A model generated the notes under the pieces. It was not told the origin of the DNA. It made no database searches and saw nothing but the letters and a program-made list of their open reading frames with translations. Below are positions 14,501 to 29,500 of a stretch of 64,000 nt of DNA, piece after piece; positions within the stretch are counted from its first letter, which is position 1, and every line of letters starts with the position of its first letter. Where the stretch lies: assembly GCA_021229015.1 (NCBI GenBank), contig CM037784.1, positions 68,355,013 to 68,419,012 on the forward strand, in the 5' to 3' direction. A program made the position numbers and the translations under genes. This stretch comes from Solen grandis (Eukaryota > Mollusca > Bivalvia > Adapedonta > Solenidae).

Positions 14501-17500
14501 AAGACCAGATAACTCCTGGAGCTGTCTGATCAGGGTCTACCTTGTTTGCTCATACAATCTTGTAGATCAGATTCTTGACAGTCTGCCTGGCAAAGAAAAA
14601 TCCCAAGTTTCATAATTATACTATTTACAGTAATGTTCAGTAAATTTATATTCATAAAGTCATAGATTTACACATTAATATTGAGGTAAAGAGTAAAAAT
14701 CCTGATAGGCCAGGTGCAAAAAAGTATAAATATTGAAATGTAATATATGCAAAAGTCACTATTATTAACAACTAAGTTTAACCCTTTCCCTCATATAGAC
14801 TCATTTTGACGCACTCAATATGTACCACATAAAGCCTGATCTGCAGAAAACCACAGTTAAACTTTACCAAATTTAATTATAAAGTCCTCATTTCCAGACC
14901 ACTGAGGAGCAGCGAACAGCATAAAACCTGATCAGCCTGCCAGTTACTCGCAGGCTGATCTGGTTTTATGTTGTTCGCATAGGTCTTTTCATGGTTTCCT
15001 CTATGAGGGAAAGGGTTAATACATAGAATGAGTCTATTTTCTCTACTAAATCATTATATGTCTATGACTGAATTACATATAACTTTATACAAGAGTGTTC
15101 TTTGGAACACATGTGTCACCTGCTGAAGTGCAATGGAAAAAGTGTGATGGACAGACAGACGCATGGATGGACGGACGGACGGACAGACGATGGAAAAGTG
15201 ATCCCTATGTGTAACCTCTGCTTACAGGTGACACAACAAGTTTCATCAGACAACCTCCAGGAGAAATGATGCAACCCTTACCATCCACATCATCATCTTC
15301 CAGTTCTCCGTCTACACTCTCTGCCTGCCATAGCCGGACCTGCATCATCTCCATCTCCAGTTTGTCGTGGTTACGCTTCAAGGCCTGGTACTTTCCCTGC
15401 ATCACAACCCAGAGGTTACAAGGTGATCCAAATGTGTATAGAAAATATTACTGTGTACCAAACTCAAGGCAAACTTAGTCCTCTAAAGTTACTGAGTACC
15501 AACTCGAGCCAAACTTTATCTTCTAAAGTTACTGTGCACCAAACTGGTAACTTTGTGCACTAAATGGGCCCATAAAATGTAACTCGGCACCAAACTTTGA
15601 ACTTAGTCCTCTGAAAGGGCACAAAAATGTTACAGTGCACCAAACTGGAAACAAATGATCCCATAAAATGTAACTGTCCACAAACTGGGGAAAAACTTAA
15701 TGCACTAAGTTGGCACATGAAATACTTCTGTGCACCATCTTGGGACCAACTTACCACACTAAATTGGGCAAATAAATGATACTGTGCATCAACTTTGGAA
15801 AAACTTGGCACACTAAATTGGCACATGAAATGTTGCTGTGCACCAAACTTAACCCTAAATGAGCAAAAGACTTGGTGCACTGAAAGGGCCCATGAAATGT
15901 TACTGTGTGTCAAAATGGGACAAACTTGGTGCATAAGATTGGCACATGAAATGTCTGTTTGTTTGTTGGGTTTAACATTCCATGACAGTAATTCATTTGG
16001 AGACTATGTCTACTTGAGACAGATATAGTGCTGCCATATTGCAGTATCACTCCATACATATGTGGCATAATGCTACACCCAGTCATATTATCCTGACTCC
16101 AGGCCAACCAGTCCTGGAACTACCCTTATATGCTGAGCACCAAGCAAGGAAGCTATACAAATATCATTATTTACGACTTTGGTATGTCACAGCTGGGGAT
16201 CAAACCCACGACCTCCCACTTCCAAGTCGGAATATGCATATGAAATGATGCTGTGCACCAAACTGGGACAAACAGACACATGAAATATCAATGTGCACCA
16301 ATAGGTGCAAAGAATTTTAACCAAATACACATGTAAAATGCTGATTTACACTGAATGTGTTCATCACCAAATATGTACATTACTTGTTTGAGTACCAATT
16401 GTGCACATTACTTGTTTGAGTACCAACTGACTGTGCACCGAATAGGCAAACAATATTCAACAATGCATTAACAAGGTAAAAGCCATGCACAAAATCGATG
16501 TTCATGCATCAAACAGACACAACAAGCAACTGGTGTTGCACGAAACACACGAGTCCCATACCAATGAGGTGCATAATCTTTCCGTTACCATAGCTACAAG
16601 AATTCTGGTCCGAGAGAAAAAAGAAAGTGATGTGCAGAATCTCCATACTGCCATCTATATATATACCAAGATTCATATTTTATCTTAAAACAGTTTTTAA
16701 TTTATCGCGGGATCCAGATCTCCAGACATCCGGACGGACAGACGGAGGGCAAACCTATAGTCCCTTTCCGGTGTAAACACCAGTAGGAGACTAATTACAT
16801 ATAGCTGCTGTGTACCACCAGGGTATAGGCCATCAACAAATGAATAATTATACAAACCATGTGTTGTCATTTATTATATCATAATTATCAGATCATGGTG
16901 GTTCTATATTTTCCCTTAATTACGTGCCTGCATAGGATAAATCACTGACCTTTTTTCTGAATATAGATAACCTTTAATGTTTTTTATTGTGTTTTGACAA
17001 ATCTTGGGTTTGGTGCAAGACTAATGTAACTGTTTTTGTTTTGTTCTTTTACATTTTTATGTAGTTACTATACCATCAAAATGACCTTGACCTTCAGGGA
17101 CTTAATGATGTATTGTAACATTTGACCTTGACCCTAATGACCCCACACACCTGTACATCCTTGAGTTCCTTCTCCAGCCTCATTCTCTCGGCACTCTCTG
17201 TCTCCAACATCTCGGAGGCCTGGGTGGCCGTCGTGTTCTCCTCGGCAAGGTCAGCCTGCAGCTCCACAAGCTGTTCAAACAGAATAAAAGCATCATCATT
17301 AAATTAACAAAAGGATACATCAATTAATTCCACAACATGTTTAAACACTAAAAAACCCTATCAGACAGCAAGCAATTCTCAGCATCTCAGATAAAACATT
17401 TCATTCTGTTATATTTACAGAAATAAATATAAATATTTTTTTGTAATCTTATTTTATAGCTTTTTTTTTTGTTTTTGCGCTGATTGTCCAACAAAGTCTC

Positions 17501-20500
17501 ATAACTTACACCGATCCCTCTTGACAGTTCCTGGGTGGGACCAGTACTTTGCACCTGGGAAGGTCATGGAAATCCTTGACCCAAACGGGACTCTAACTCA
17601 CAACCCCTGAATCCACAGACTCTTATATTCCCACTGGACCAGGGTGTTGAGCAAAAAGTTCAAATCACTCAGATTTAGCGCCTCCCCTGATTACGTTTAA
17701 AGTACAACCATGACAAACCTCATCACCCAAACAGTTATTGGAGGTGTCTGATCTGGTTGCCATGGCATCAAAACACATCTATATGAGGTAAAGGGGAAAG
17801 CACTTGCCACTTGTAAGTGTACCATCAACCCCAACTTAAAACTTGCTAATACACCAGGAAACCTTGAGGGTTTTGCTGATTGTTTTTCATGACACATGTA
17901 TACATCATTATATCATGGGATGAGATGAGTTTACCAGAAATGGGCTCTTTGCTTGGTATTTCTTGTAAACTGTTATTAATTACTGAGATGAGTTTCGCAG
18001 GCGAGGCAGGATATGGCCAAGGTTTTGAAGGTAGTCTATGACTCATTTTGTCTCTACTTAAAGATTTAATGCACATTAAGTTCATTATTAGAAAATTAAT
18101 TATCTGGACAAAGACTGATACTCAGACTTGGTTATTAAATCAATCGGTCAAGCTACTAGTTAATATGGCCAAAACTGTACCGTAAGTTCAAAGGTACACG
18201 GTGTTAAGTGACCAGTGGTTGTTTTACTCTATGAACCTTTCCAATGTTGACAGAAACATGCAAATCAAATTACCAGATTATCAAATTATTAGCTACACTG
18301 GGATATCATGTGATGATTGACCAATAGCTACACTGGGATATCATGTGACCTATGGTGAACAATAGCTATATTGGGATATCATGTGATCAATGGTGAATAT
18401 TAGCTATATTAGGATATGATGGGATCAATGATTGACCAAAAGCTACACTGGGGTATCATGTGATCAATGGTGAACAATAGCTATACTGGGATATCATGTG
18501 ATCAATGATTGACCAATAACTACACTGGGATATCATGTGATCAATGAGTGAACAATAACTATACTGGGATATCATGTGATCAATGATTTACCTAGTTTAC
18601 ACACAAGATCACATGGTTTGTTTGTGGCACTTTCTCACAATCAGTATCACAAACACACCCATGTGTTCCTTGGTGTAAACTAGGTCAAAAATTAATCACA
18701 TGGTATTCCCCTAAAGCAATTGGAAAATCAGTTAATTTAATTTGCATATATCTGTACACACTGGAGAGCTCTATGACAAGAAATGTAGATCATTACAAAT
18801 TCTATACAGGGCTTTAATAACTATGTAAAAAGGGGGACCCTTAAATGACTTACAGGCTATCCAATAGCTACACTGGGATAACAGGTAGTCAATGGTTGAC
18901 CTGGTTTATATATACAGTACCACAACATACTGTTTCTGATCAGTTAACCTAGCCATGAATGGAAAAGTTAAGGTTTGAATTTTAACTGAAAAAAAAGAGG
19001 AAAAGGTGCCTTGTACAGCTGTGAAGAATTTTGCCAATTGCTTCTTTAAACTGACAATGTTTACTTTAGACAACTATCATAAGTGCTATAATATTGTAGT
19101 ATCACATTATAATCATGTGGCATGATACCACAGCCTGTCAAATCAGCCTGACAAGAAGTCAACAAGTCCTTGAACTATCCTTACAGTCTGAGTACCTAGC
19201 CAACAAACCATACATGTGCCAGTCCTTCTGAAAAAGGCGTGGTACAGCCAAGAGAAACACTTACAGAAACATGTTTACAATACAGTAAAAAACCTGTGTG
19301 AGTGGCCAGCAAAGGAGTCAACCTATTTTATAAGCATTCAGTTGCAGATCATAAAAGAGATAAACTTGATAACAGTATTCCTCAGCCACATTACCTTTAT
19401 TTCCTTAACCCTTTCCCTCATATAGACTCATTTTGACACACTCAATAGGTACCACATAAAGCCTGATCTGCAGAAAGCCAAACTCAAACCTTACCAAATT
19501 TAATTGTAAAATCCTCATTTCCAGACCACTGAGAAGCAGCGAACAGCATAAAACCTGATATCTCGCATTTCTAGTGGCCTTTTATGCTAATCATTTGTCT
19601 TATTGCCATTTGAAAAATTGCTTAGCAGCCATATTTTCAAAATTCTCTTTTGTGGTCATTTAAGACAAGTTTGACTTTGTAAACTGTTCACTGGCTGTCT
19701 GTGCTAAACAACCACTTTCCCCTTAACCCTACTTAACATTTAAGTTATTCTGACCTCAATTAAAAGCCACTATATCTCATGTCTTTCACTGGCCACTTAA
19801 TACAGGTTATACAGCTTATCTGACCTCAATTTAAAAGCCACTATATCTCATGTCTTTCACTGGCCACTTAATACAGGTTATACAGCTTATCTGACCTCAA
19901 TTTAAAAGCCACTTTTTCTCATCTAATACTGACCACTTAACACAGGTTCAGCCCTAAATTAGGGAGACTATTCTACAAAAGTACACCTACCCTGTTCTCG
20001 AGTTTGTCCGCATGTTGCTTGAACTCAGTCCTCTCCTTCTCGATTTTCTCGAGTTTCGTCTTCATCTGTTCCAACTCGAGCTGAAGTGAGGAACATGATT
20101 CACATGCAGAAGCGTTTGTTGACTGCCGGTAAATATAACTGTACCATTTCACACGACTTCCCATGGCGAATACTTGCGTGTCACGTGCCAGCACGTGAAA
20201 TGTGTGTTCAAGTTCAGATTTAATGGTTATCGAAACCTGCCACTTATCTCTTTACACTTTTCTGCAATCTGGTGGAAGTCAGTTCACTTGTTATAAACCA
20301 TATGTGTGTAAGGCATGGAATCTTTGAATGCTCATGGCTTCCCATTAAATGATGTTTTTGTTCATAAACAAAATACATGCAGTGTTTGTAAACCATTATA
20401 TATTGTTCATATTAAGCACTGGTTTAACTTTTACTTTCTGTAAATCAAGAAAGAAAATCTTTATTGTCATTGATTAACCCATTTTTAGGGTCATTATCAA

Positions 20501-23500
20501 TGTAACACAAACTATCTATAAAATGTCACAAAAAAAGTCATAAAAGTATAAAAAAAAATATAATAAAGTAAAAAAATATGTTAACTGATTTTTTTTTTTT
20601 ATGTAAAAATTAATACTATGGTATATAAAACTACAACAAATAAAGCCCCCCATGTCAAGATTTTACCCCCAATATTTCAAAATGTGTATTTTATCTATAT
20701 ATCAAGGGGTTACTCGACCTCCATTTGAAAAAAAAAAAAAAAACTGCAATGTCCTAATGTTCTATCCCACCATCAAGACAGACAGTCAAAACACAACTAA
20801 TTCTTGTCATACTGTTACAAAATATCTTATTTACAACCATCAAAATGTAAAACCCTCTCCAAATCATCACCTTGTCCATCTTCACCATCAAGGCACAGTT
20901 TGTTATTTCCGTAAACCTTTACCACATGAGAGCTACTACAGACAAAAAACAAGAACTGAACAAGAGTACCTCATGTGAATGTAAACGCTTGTCTTAAAAT
21001 AAAGGGAGATAAATTAGTTGAAAATGAACTTAAAGAGTTATGGCCCTTGATGAGAATGTAGCCCTTATGATAGTGATCAAGTAGTAAGTTGATGGTTGAA
21101 TAGTTAAGTTATGGCCTACTTGAATCAACCACGATGAACCATGATAAAAAATGAACATTTGAAAAACAGATGACTTAAAAAATATTGACTGCAATAGACA
21201 TTCAGGCTGATCAGATTTTATAAAGTCAGCTACTCAACATATTTCAGATGAGGAGGCCTTACTGAAAATGGTGTTCAGTAAATGTTGTTCAGTGTTGTTT
21301 TTTTTTGTTTTTTTTTTAAATATGAATTGATGTTCCTTATTTATAATATCAAGGCTTTAACTGATCAATAACAAAATACACTATAACCACTCCAATGACT
21401 TTGTTGGAAAGATTGTATAAAAGAAATTTAAGTAATCTTGAAAAAGGTGTCAGATGTGTTTTCAATGGATCTGCAGCTTGCCTACAAAAAAAAAAAAAAA
21501 AAAAAAAAATCTGAAATAAACCAAACTGGTATACGTAATGGTAAAGTTTTAATATGCACTGGAAGTCAGAGAACTTTTTGTATAAGAGAGAACCCCTTCC
21601 AAACCACTGGATCACACTCAACTACAGGTAAATGTCCCATGCACCCAACAACAGTATGACCTATCATTTCTAATCAACTTCTGTCTGACAGTTCCAGAGA
21701 CAAAAAACAATGCTAGCTATGTCACAGATGTGTCACCGGACAACTATGCACTGAGCGGCTGTTCCAAGCACAAAAAGTACTGTCGGAATACCACAGAACG
21801 CCTTCGCTAAACTTGACGCCAAACTTGACGTAATTCCTAAATCTACGCAGAGACAAACAACTGCATGTAGATCCACTTTCTGCTAACTCAACGGATTCTG
21901 CTGAAACCTCAACAGGTTATATCACTGATGTATTCAAGGTGTATTGAACCATCTATTGTATGACAGGTTTTTGTAATAAGATAAATTGATTTACAATGCC
22001 AATCCAAATTTGCTGAAAGACAATACAGATGAAAAAAAAAATGAAAAAAATCTTTCACAATCTTCCCAAGTGCCAAGTTGTAAGGACTTGCTTCCAATCA
22101 GTGTAAAATAAATAAATAACACAGTATGTAGACCTGGACCCCATATATAACACTTTAATGGTTCTGCATCGTACATATTTAACTTACTTGTACAACCGAA
22201 ACTGCTTCCAATTATCCAAAATTACCCCAACCTCGCAAGTCAATCAAAAATTACAGATCCACAAAAGCACATATTGTCAACATCTCTAGTCAGAAGCACT
22301 TCACTTGCTCATTTCCTGACTGCCTTTGTTATAATGATAACCAGTCCCCCTCTGGATCAGCCATGTAGTTCCAGTCTCATATAAAACAACAACACACACT
22401 CATCATTCCCTATTGCTCTATTCTTTCTCATGTGGAATCCATATATTTTGCTAGCATCATTACATATAAACCTTGGATACAATACTGTCACACACATATG
22501 GTGCCTGTACTTTTGTTTCCTTATGTGAAGAGTCATTGTCTTGCATGCAAGTATATTTCATGTATATGCTAAGTCTATTGGCTAAGATCTATGTGGAAAA
22601 CATCATAATAAAAGTATTATGTCACTTCATACTAATCTAAGTAAGAATAGAAAAATCTTTCTTCTTTTTTTAAATTTATATTATCTAGAATTCTATATTG
22701 CCTTTTCATACATATCTTCCTATTGTATAAAGTTACGTAAAAAACTAAGTGGAATAAAAAAAATAGAACAGTCTAAAAATAGCAAACAACAAAAGAATTA
22801 ATGAACCTCCTTGATTAGCAACATGTGTTCAACAAGTGCTGACTTATACATTGATCCTTATACACAAACAATGTAGGTCCATAACAACGGTTAATTGCCA
22901 CAGTGTTATTTTTAGCACATTACCACATCACAAAAAACTACCAAAGACAGTGACTGGCTCAATGGTTCTGTGGTAACATACATAACTACGGGTTCTAAGA
23001 TTGTGAGTTTGAACCCCAACTGGGGGCAAGGTTATTCACTGCCTTACCAGCTGTCAAGTACTGGTCTAACTCAGAAATTGTCCAGCAGGATTAGTATTAT
23101 TTGTTAGAAATTGCTTCCCAAGCAATGTAAAAAAAACAACAGACTTTGAACTTAGTCAGCCAGCCAGAAACTCACAATTTGTGCAAGTATTACCTGGATT
23201 ACAACACAATGCTGACAATACCACCATAAAACCTAATTAGACTGAGGGTTTGAATTTTTTAGGGGTTTTATAAACAAAGGCTAAAAATAACTATTTATGT
23301 ATTATTTTCATGCAAACATTTCAAATGCTGTTAATACAGAAACAATGCCAGATCAGTGAAGCTGTTATTAATAACATAACTTTCAAACATATCTTTCTAA
23401 TTTATTCATATATCATTGTACAACACTAAAACATAAAAACCATATGAAAAGAGTAATATTGAAATATATAACTGAATAAAGAATAAAGTATAGATATATA

Positions 23501-26500
23501 TTTTAATTAAAAATTTTGATTCAAAGATAATCTTTCAAACTTATCTTTGAAGATAAAGTCTTGGTATGTTTATAAAGAACTTGAGAGTTGCAAAAAGAGA
23601 CATTTTTCATTGAAAATATATCCCACGTTTTTTTTACATTTCAGGTTTTTATATATCAAATTCTGGAAGACTAAAAAATTATTTTTATGTATATTATCAA
23701 TTTATTCTAAAAATCACTTCATTTCAAAAACTCAAGCTGAAAAAAGGATGCAAGAACATACATCTACTTCTACTTCAACTTAAAACAGTCATAAATATTG
23801 TCTAACCTTTGACAAAGCACCATTCAAGCAGATCATGTTATATTCCTGTCAATGACAAGCTGATGGCACCAGGAATCAACATAAATCAGAAGGTCCCAGT
23901 CTTAAATTAATTCGAAATTCACTGAAGGAGTTTCAAACTATTTCCAGTCTATTTCACAGAAGTTCTAATCACAGACAACACTTCCTTGTCAAGGAAAACC
24001 ACAAACCAGTCTGTTTTGAGAAGTACTAGAAACACCAAGTATTTTATTGAGAAGCTAAATAGAGTACCAGTCCAGATTCAAACCAGGGCTATCACAGACT
24101 CGGTCTGGCAGCACACACAGGACACCAGTACCTTGTAACAGAGCCTCTGGTACCCAGCTACTTCCTGATTGTATACTCAAGACTTCAAACAATGTAAATC
24201 TACCATCCATCTGCAGAAGTCACTCTCTCCACAATACATACACCCTTTCCCAAACAGTGTTTATCTTTTGGTCCATCATAAAAACTTTCCCCTGATTTAT
24301 TCACCTTGTCTCTGGCGCTTACTCTCTAAACAATCCTTACTACATCCATACATCTATTTCTCCCCTGAATGCCATGCAAATACTTATCATCTATCAAGCA
24401 TCTCACTGTTTCTAATCTAAATTACTTCTTATCTTTGTTACCATCAATACTATCAGACTGTCTCATCTCACTGAATGTCATATCTCAATATTACTGCCAT
24501 AATTATGATTTTAACAAGGTTTATATTCACTTTCATAAATGTTATATAAGTTATGAAGCCAATTCACATAATTTCTTATCTAACAAAAAATTAATTAGCT
24601 TTTAAACATATTTATAATTTAGTTTGATTTAAGATATGGCCAAGAAATTAGCTATATATTTTATGCCAGTTTTTTTTTACATATGTGATATCCTTAAACA
24701 AGGGAAGGATTAATCTTATCAAAGTTTTTCATTAAGTTACTTTACTACTTCATGTATCAGATCAATTTCTTGGAAAGATACACAAGTAAATAATGACTCC
24801 TGTTACATTTTGATATGATATATTAATATGCAAAACATGTTGCTTCTACCATTAACCCTTTCCCTCATATAGACTCATTTTGACGCACTCAATAGGTATC
24901 ACATAAAATCTGATCTGCAGAAAACCACAGTTAAACCTTACCAAATTTAATTATAAAGTCCTCATTTCCAGACCACTGAGGAGCAGCGAACAGCATAAAA
25001 CCTGATCAGCCTGCGAGTTACTCGCAGGCTGATCTGGTTTTATGCTGTTCGCATGGGTCTTTTCATGGTTTCCTCTATGAGGGAAAGGGTTAAGCAGTGA
25101 ATACTTATCTTTTAAGATATTATTTCAAACTACTAAGGAATGAGTAGTTTAACCATACCTGTCAAGTCTCACGCTTAAATCGTGATTCTCACGATTTTAA
25201 GTTCATGGTCACGATTTCACGATTTTTGGCCATTTTCTCACGATTTTTTATAAAAAAATACCAAAAACATTGTGGGTCAGAAATTTTGTCTAATTTACCT
25301 TCTCTAATCGTTAAAACAACACAGGATGCAAGCCCCAATATACAGCCCACCCTGTGACGCTTGTCTAGGGGCATTCCAATATACAGGGTACGTCACAAAA
25401 CTGGTTATCGCCGGTCTTGCTTATACTCGTATATCCCAGGGCATTCCAGGGCTTCCCGAGAGAAAATCCACCAATCACAATGTTGCTTGAATTTCCGAAT
25501 CCCTCCGAGTCATATACGGGAATTATCGGTAACTATTACTTAAATTCCCGGACATTGCATGATCACCATTTGCGCACTTAATGTCGACTGCAAAACATGA
25601 AGACTCCAGAAAAGAAGAAAAAGAGTTATGCCTCAAAGTACAACAACGCGTGGGAACTGGAATTTTCCTGGCTTTCAAAATCTGACACAGGACCCAATTT
25701 TGCTTTCTGCAAACTGTGTAGGAGGTATGTTGCATTCGTTTCATTTTTTTTATTGTCGTAGGTTTAAGATAATTGAATGGTATTTCTATGTAATTAAAAT
25801 TTATATATTGATTGTATTTAAAATTTATATATCGAATGTTTAAAATATTCGACGTAACAACATATTTTGAAAGTAATACACATGGAGTGCAGCAAAAAAC
25901 ATCAAATTAACGCGGATTTACCCAAATTTATTCGTCAGCGTATTATTGATACCACTTTTTGCGCATGCGCCATCTAAACGACATTTTGATACTATGGCAA
26001 CAGCATTTGATTTGTAAACAGACACTTAAATGTTAATTATGAATCACTGAAGCATACTTCGACGTTCCTTCTTTTCATAACAATAAAAGTACTAACTGAT
26101 TATTGTAATCTTTGTTATAATCGCCGTGAAAAAGACCGCTCACAATTATTTTTAAACCGAAAGTACATTACAAATCGAATGTCTACATGGTATTTTTACT
26201 GTTATCAATCGGTCATTCACATATAACACAGCCACTATATGATGATTAGAATGATATAATTGCATACCAATATATTTAATCATATATAAAAACTGACTGA
26301 ATTTATATAATAGATCTAGATCTAGCTAATATTTATCCAGACTTGTTAAAGTCAAAGACATCAAAATTTTAGGTAGATCTAGATCTATCTGTTTTAGTCA
26401 GTTCTTTGTAGGATTTGAACCTTTGACCTCACATTTTTTAAAATAAAGTAATTCTTTTTCTATTGATATATTCTGAGTAATATACTTAAATGCTTACTCA

Positions 26501-29500
26501 AACCTCATGTATACATATGTGTCATTTCAGGAGCTTTTCAGTTGGACATGCCGGCAAGAATGATGTGAAGAAACATGGACAGACTGTGATAGATGTGTCT
26601 ATTATTGGTGCTTTTCTAAGCAAAAATGTGCATAATTTATTTTGTTGTTTTTGATGTTATTTTCTTTATTACATTTATGCTATGCATAGAAAACTATTTA
26701 TCATGTATCATGAGATAAAAAGCTTATATATTCCTTTTTAATATGTGTCCAGTATTGGTGCTTTTGCTAAAGCAAAAATGTGCATTTATTTATTTGGTTG
26801 TTTTTCATGTTGATTTCTTTATTACATTTATGCTATGCATAGAAACCTATTTATCATGTATCATGAAATAAATTTTTAAAAAATGTAATTTTTTCTTATT
26901 AATTTTGTAAAAGCATGGTAACACAGGACACAAGAAATTCATACTTAATGATCTCAAAAGGCACCAGAATGCATAATTTAATGCATTTAAAAAAAAATTC
27001 TCCCAAACCCACACTCCCATCCGGTCTTCGCGACACGTAAAAATCTCACTCCTTGCCATTCTGAAATGTTGACAGGTATGGTTTAACCCTTTCCCTCATG
27101 CATATTCAAATAAAAATTAATGATATGATGAATATTAATTTAAACTGAAGTGGTATAATATATTGGATTTTTTCTTTGCTATGCAGACTGTAGAATCTGA
27201 GCTACAATATTGTTAAAGCAAACACTGAGGAGACCCTGATCAGGCAGCTCCTTCAGAAGCTGTCTCAACTGGGTCTGCTCTATTTGCCATTGATTCAAAT
27301 TGAGTCTAAATGAGGTAAAGGGTAATTAAATATGATCAATCAAATTAACCTAAAATAATATCATAACTTGAAATTTATATATTGTAGATAAAATACTACA
27401 AATTAAATCAAACCTTTATTCAAGAAAAAAAAATCCCAATCCAGACAAGATTACGTGGCAGGTATCAAAATATCCAAAAGTAACTTTCCTCCAATCCTGA
27501 GTTTGAAAAATCAACAGATCTTCAAAATTATGACAGTCTTAACAAATCTATTCATAACTGCATCTCAAAGCACAGCCTATTCCAGACATACCATTTCAAA
27601 TAATCTGCAGAATTTAAAAAAAAATAATCCCCATATCTCACCACCATAACTCTATCAAAAACGATAGACCAATAACTTCATCCTAACACAGCCAAGTCTT
27701 TTTACACTGATACACACAGAATTTTATCTGTCCTTTCTCAATTTCTCATACACTGCCAATCAAAATCTCTTCAAAAATGCAAAACCCCATACTTCACATC
27801 CAGAACTTCTTGTAAACACATCCAGATCCTGGTATCCTTATTACAGACCCCAGCAGTTGTTGATAGTTTACATATCAGCCTGTCAGACACAACACCTTCC
27901 CTTATCAAGTTCCTGTGCATCAAATGCACCACATATATCAGCTGATCATCTTCAGATATTTTCACCTTTGCTAAAGCTTTTGTGCCTATCTTGTCCCCTA
28001 AATCTGTAAACCCCTTAGGCTAATTTTTCTATTTTCATAACAGTATCTAATAACACCCAAACAAACAAACAACTGAATGAAAATATAGCAATGAAAGGCA
28101 GAACCACTAAATCAACTGATGCAATGAAATTAATATCAAATTTCTTGACATAAACATATGTCCATGTAGTCATTTTCTGCAATTAAAACCCTAGGAAATA
28201 TTTTTTAACGTTTCAAAACAGTTAAAAAAAAGAGAGAAAAGAAAAATAGCAAAAAAAAAAATCAAGTATTAATATAGGTATATATATTGAATAACATTAA
28301 ATGTTTTATATGCAGTTAACTAATCAACAGTTTAGGAGCTTTTGTCATCTTGTTATTCATACATTTTGAAAAATTCGTTTGATAAAGAAGTTTCATGATT
28401 TCCCTATTTCCCCAATTAACACTAATAGCAAAACAAATTTTTTTCTGTCAACACACACACACAAAAAAAGCATGTAAGTCATTGAACAAATATCCTTTCA
28501 AACTTAGTTTGCTTCTCCAGACAAACGAACCACAAGCACAAAAATTCCATGATCATGAAGTCGCGCAGTGTGGCAGAGAACTAGAGGCAACACAAACAAA
28601 ACACAATAACATGAGTGAAAGCACCAGCCCTCCCAGGAAAAAAAATATAACAGGGACAAAAAATCTTGGACTCTTTCAAGAATGTATAGTAGAAGTGCTA
28701 ATTCAGATTCACTTTTGATGAGTTTCTGGGAGAAGATTCTAGGTATCTGAGCAACACCTGCGTACCTGTGGTAATGAATGATGTTCCATGAGCAAGGTCA
28801 CTTGTCAACCTTGATTAGTTCTTCCAGGAGCTGCCTCAAAAAAATGTGCAACTCTCAGAGTCACCCACCTCATCTTTCTCTCCTCTCTCTCTCCTTCAAA
28901 TGATTAGTTCTTGTAAAACCCTATGCCATTTTTACTCCAATCCTTCTGTCTAGCTCTTTAATTTCCACATATTAATTAATTAATTACTCAATAAATCATT
29001 CAATATTAAATACAGTTATGAATGATGTTCAGTGAGCAAGGTAACTTGTCAACCTTGATAAGTTGTTCCAGTAGAAGCTGAATCACAAAATGTGAAGATC
29101 TCCCACCCCCTCCCTCTTTCCTCTCTCTCTCCCTTTCTATGTTTAATTCTTGTGAAGCCCTCTATGACATTTATTTAAATTATTCAACAAATCATTCAAT
29201 ATTGAATGTGACTAGAATCCACTGATGCATCTATTTGTATTTTCATCTGTGACAACTTAACCTATACATCCTAAATTCATTCATCAAAACCATCTAAATA
29301 TCATCTCTCTTAATGTTGATCCATCAATCTAGCTCTTTACCTCAAACTGGATAAAAATAAATCTACTAATTCATCTATATCTGAATTGCAAAATTTTAAT
29401 CACTCCATCAATTTCACAATAATTAACAAGCATAGTTTTTTTTTTACATTATTTTCTTATCATAAAGACAATTCTAAATTAAATAAAAGTTTCTATTTCT

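Larger units (their letters stand above)
25152..27082 (+). mobile_element. Terminal-inverted-repeat element carrying zinc-finger exons
   Basis: Perfect 14-bp inverted ends (ACCATACCTGTCAA and its complement) bound 1.93 kb, and TTA stands on both outer sides, a possible 3-bp target duplication as in PIF/Harbinger-type insertions. The left arm has several CACGATTTT-type repeats. The body holds two exons of a zinc-finger protein on the plus strand, antisense to the surrounding myosin intron. It is followed at once by a TTAA MITE. No transposase is seen, so it is either non-autonomous or a decayed copy. Confidence 0.55.
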
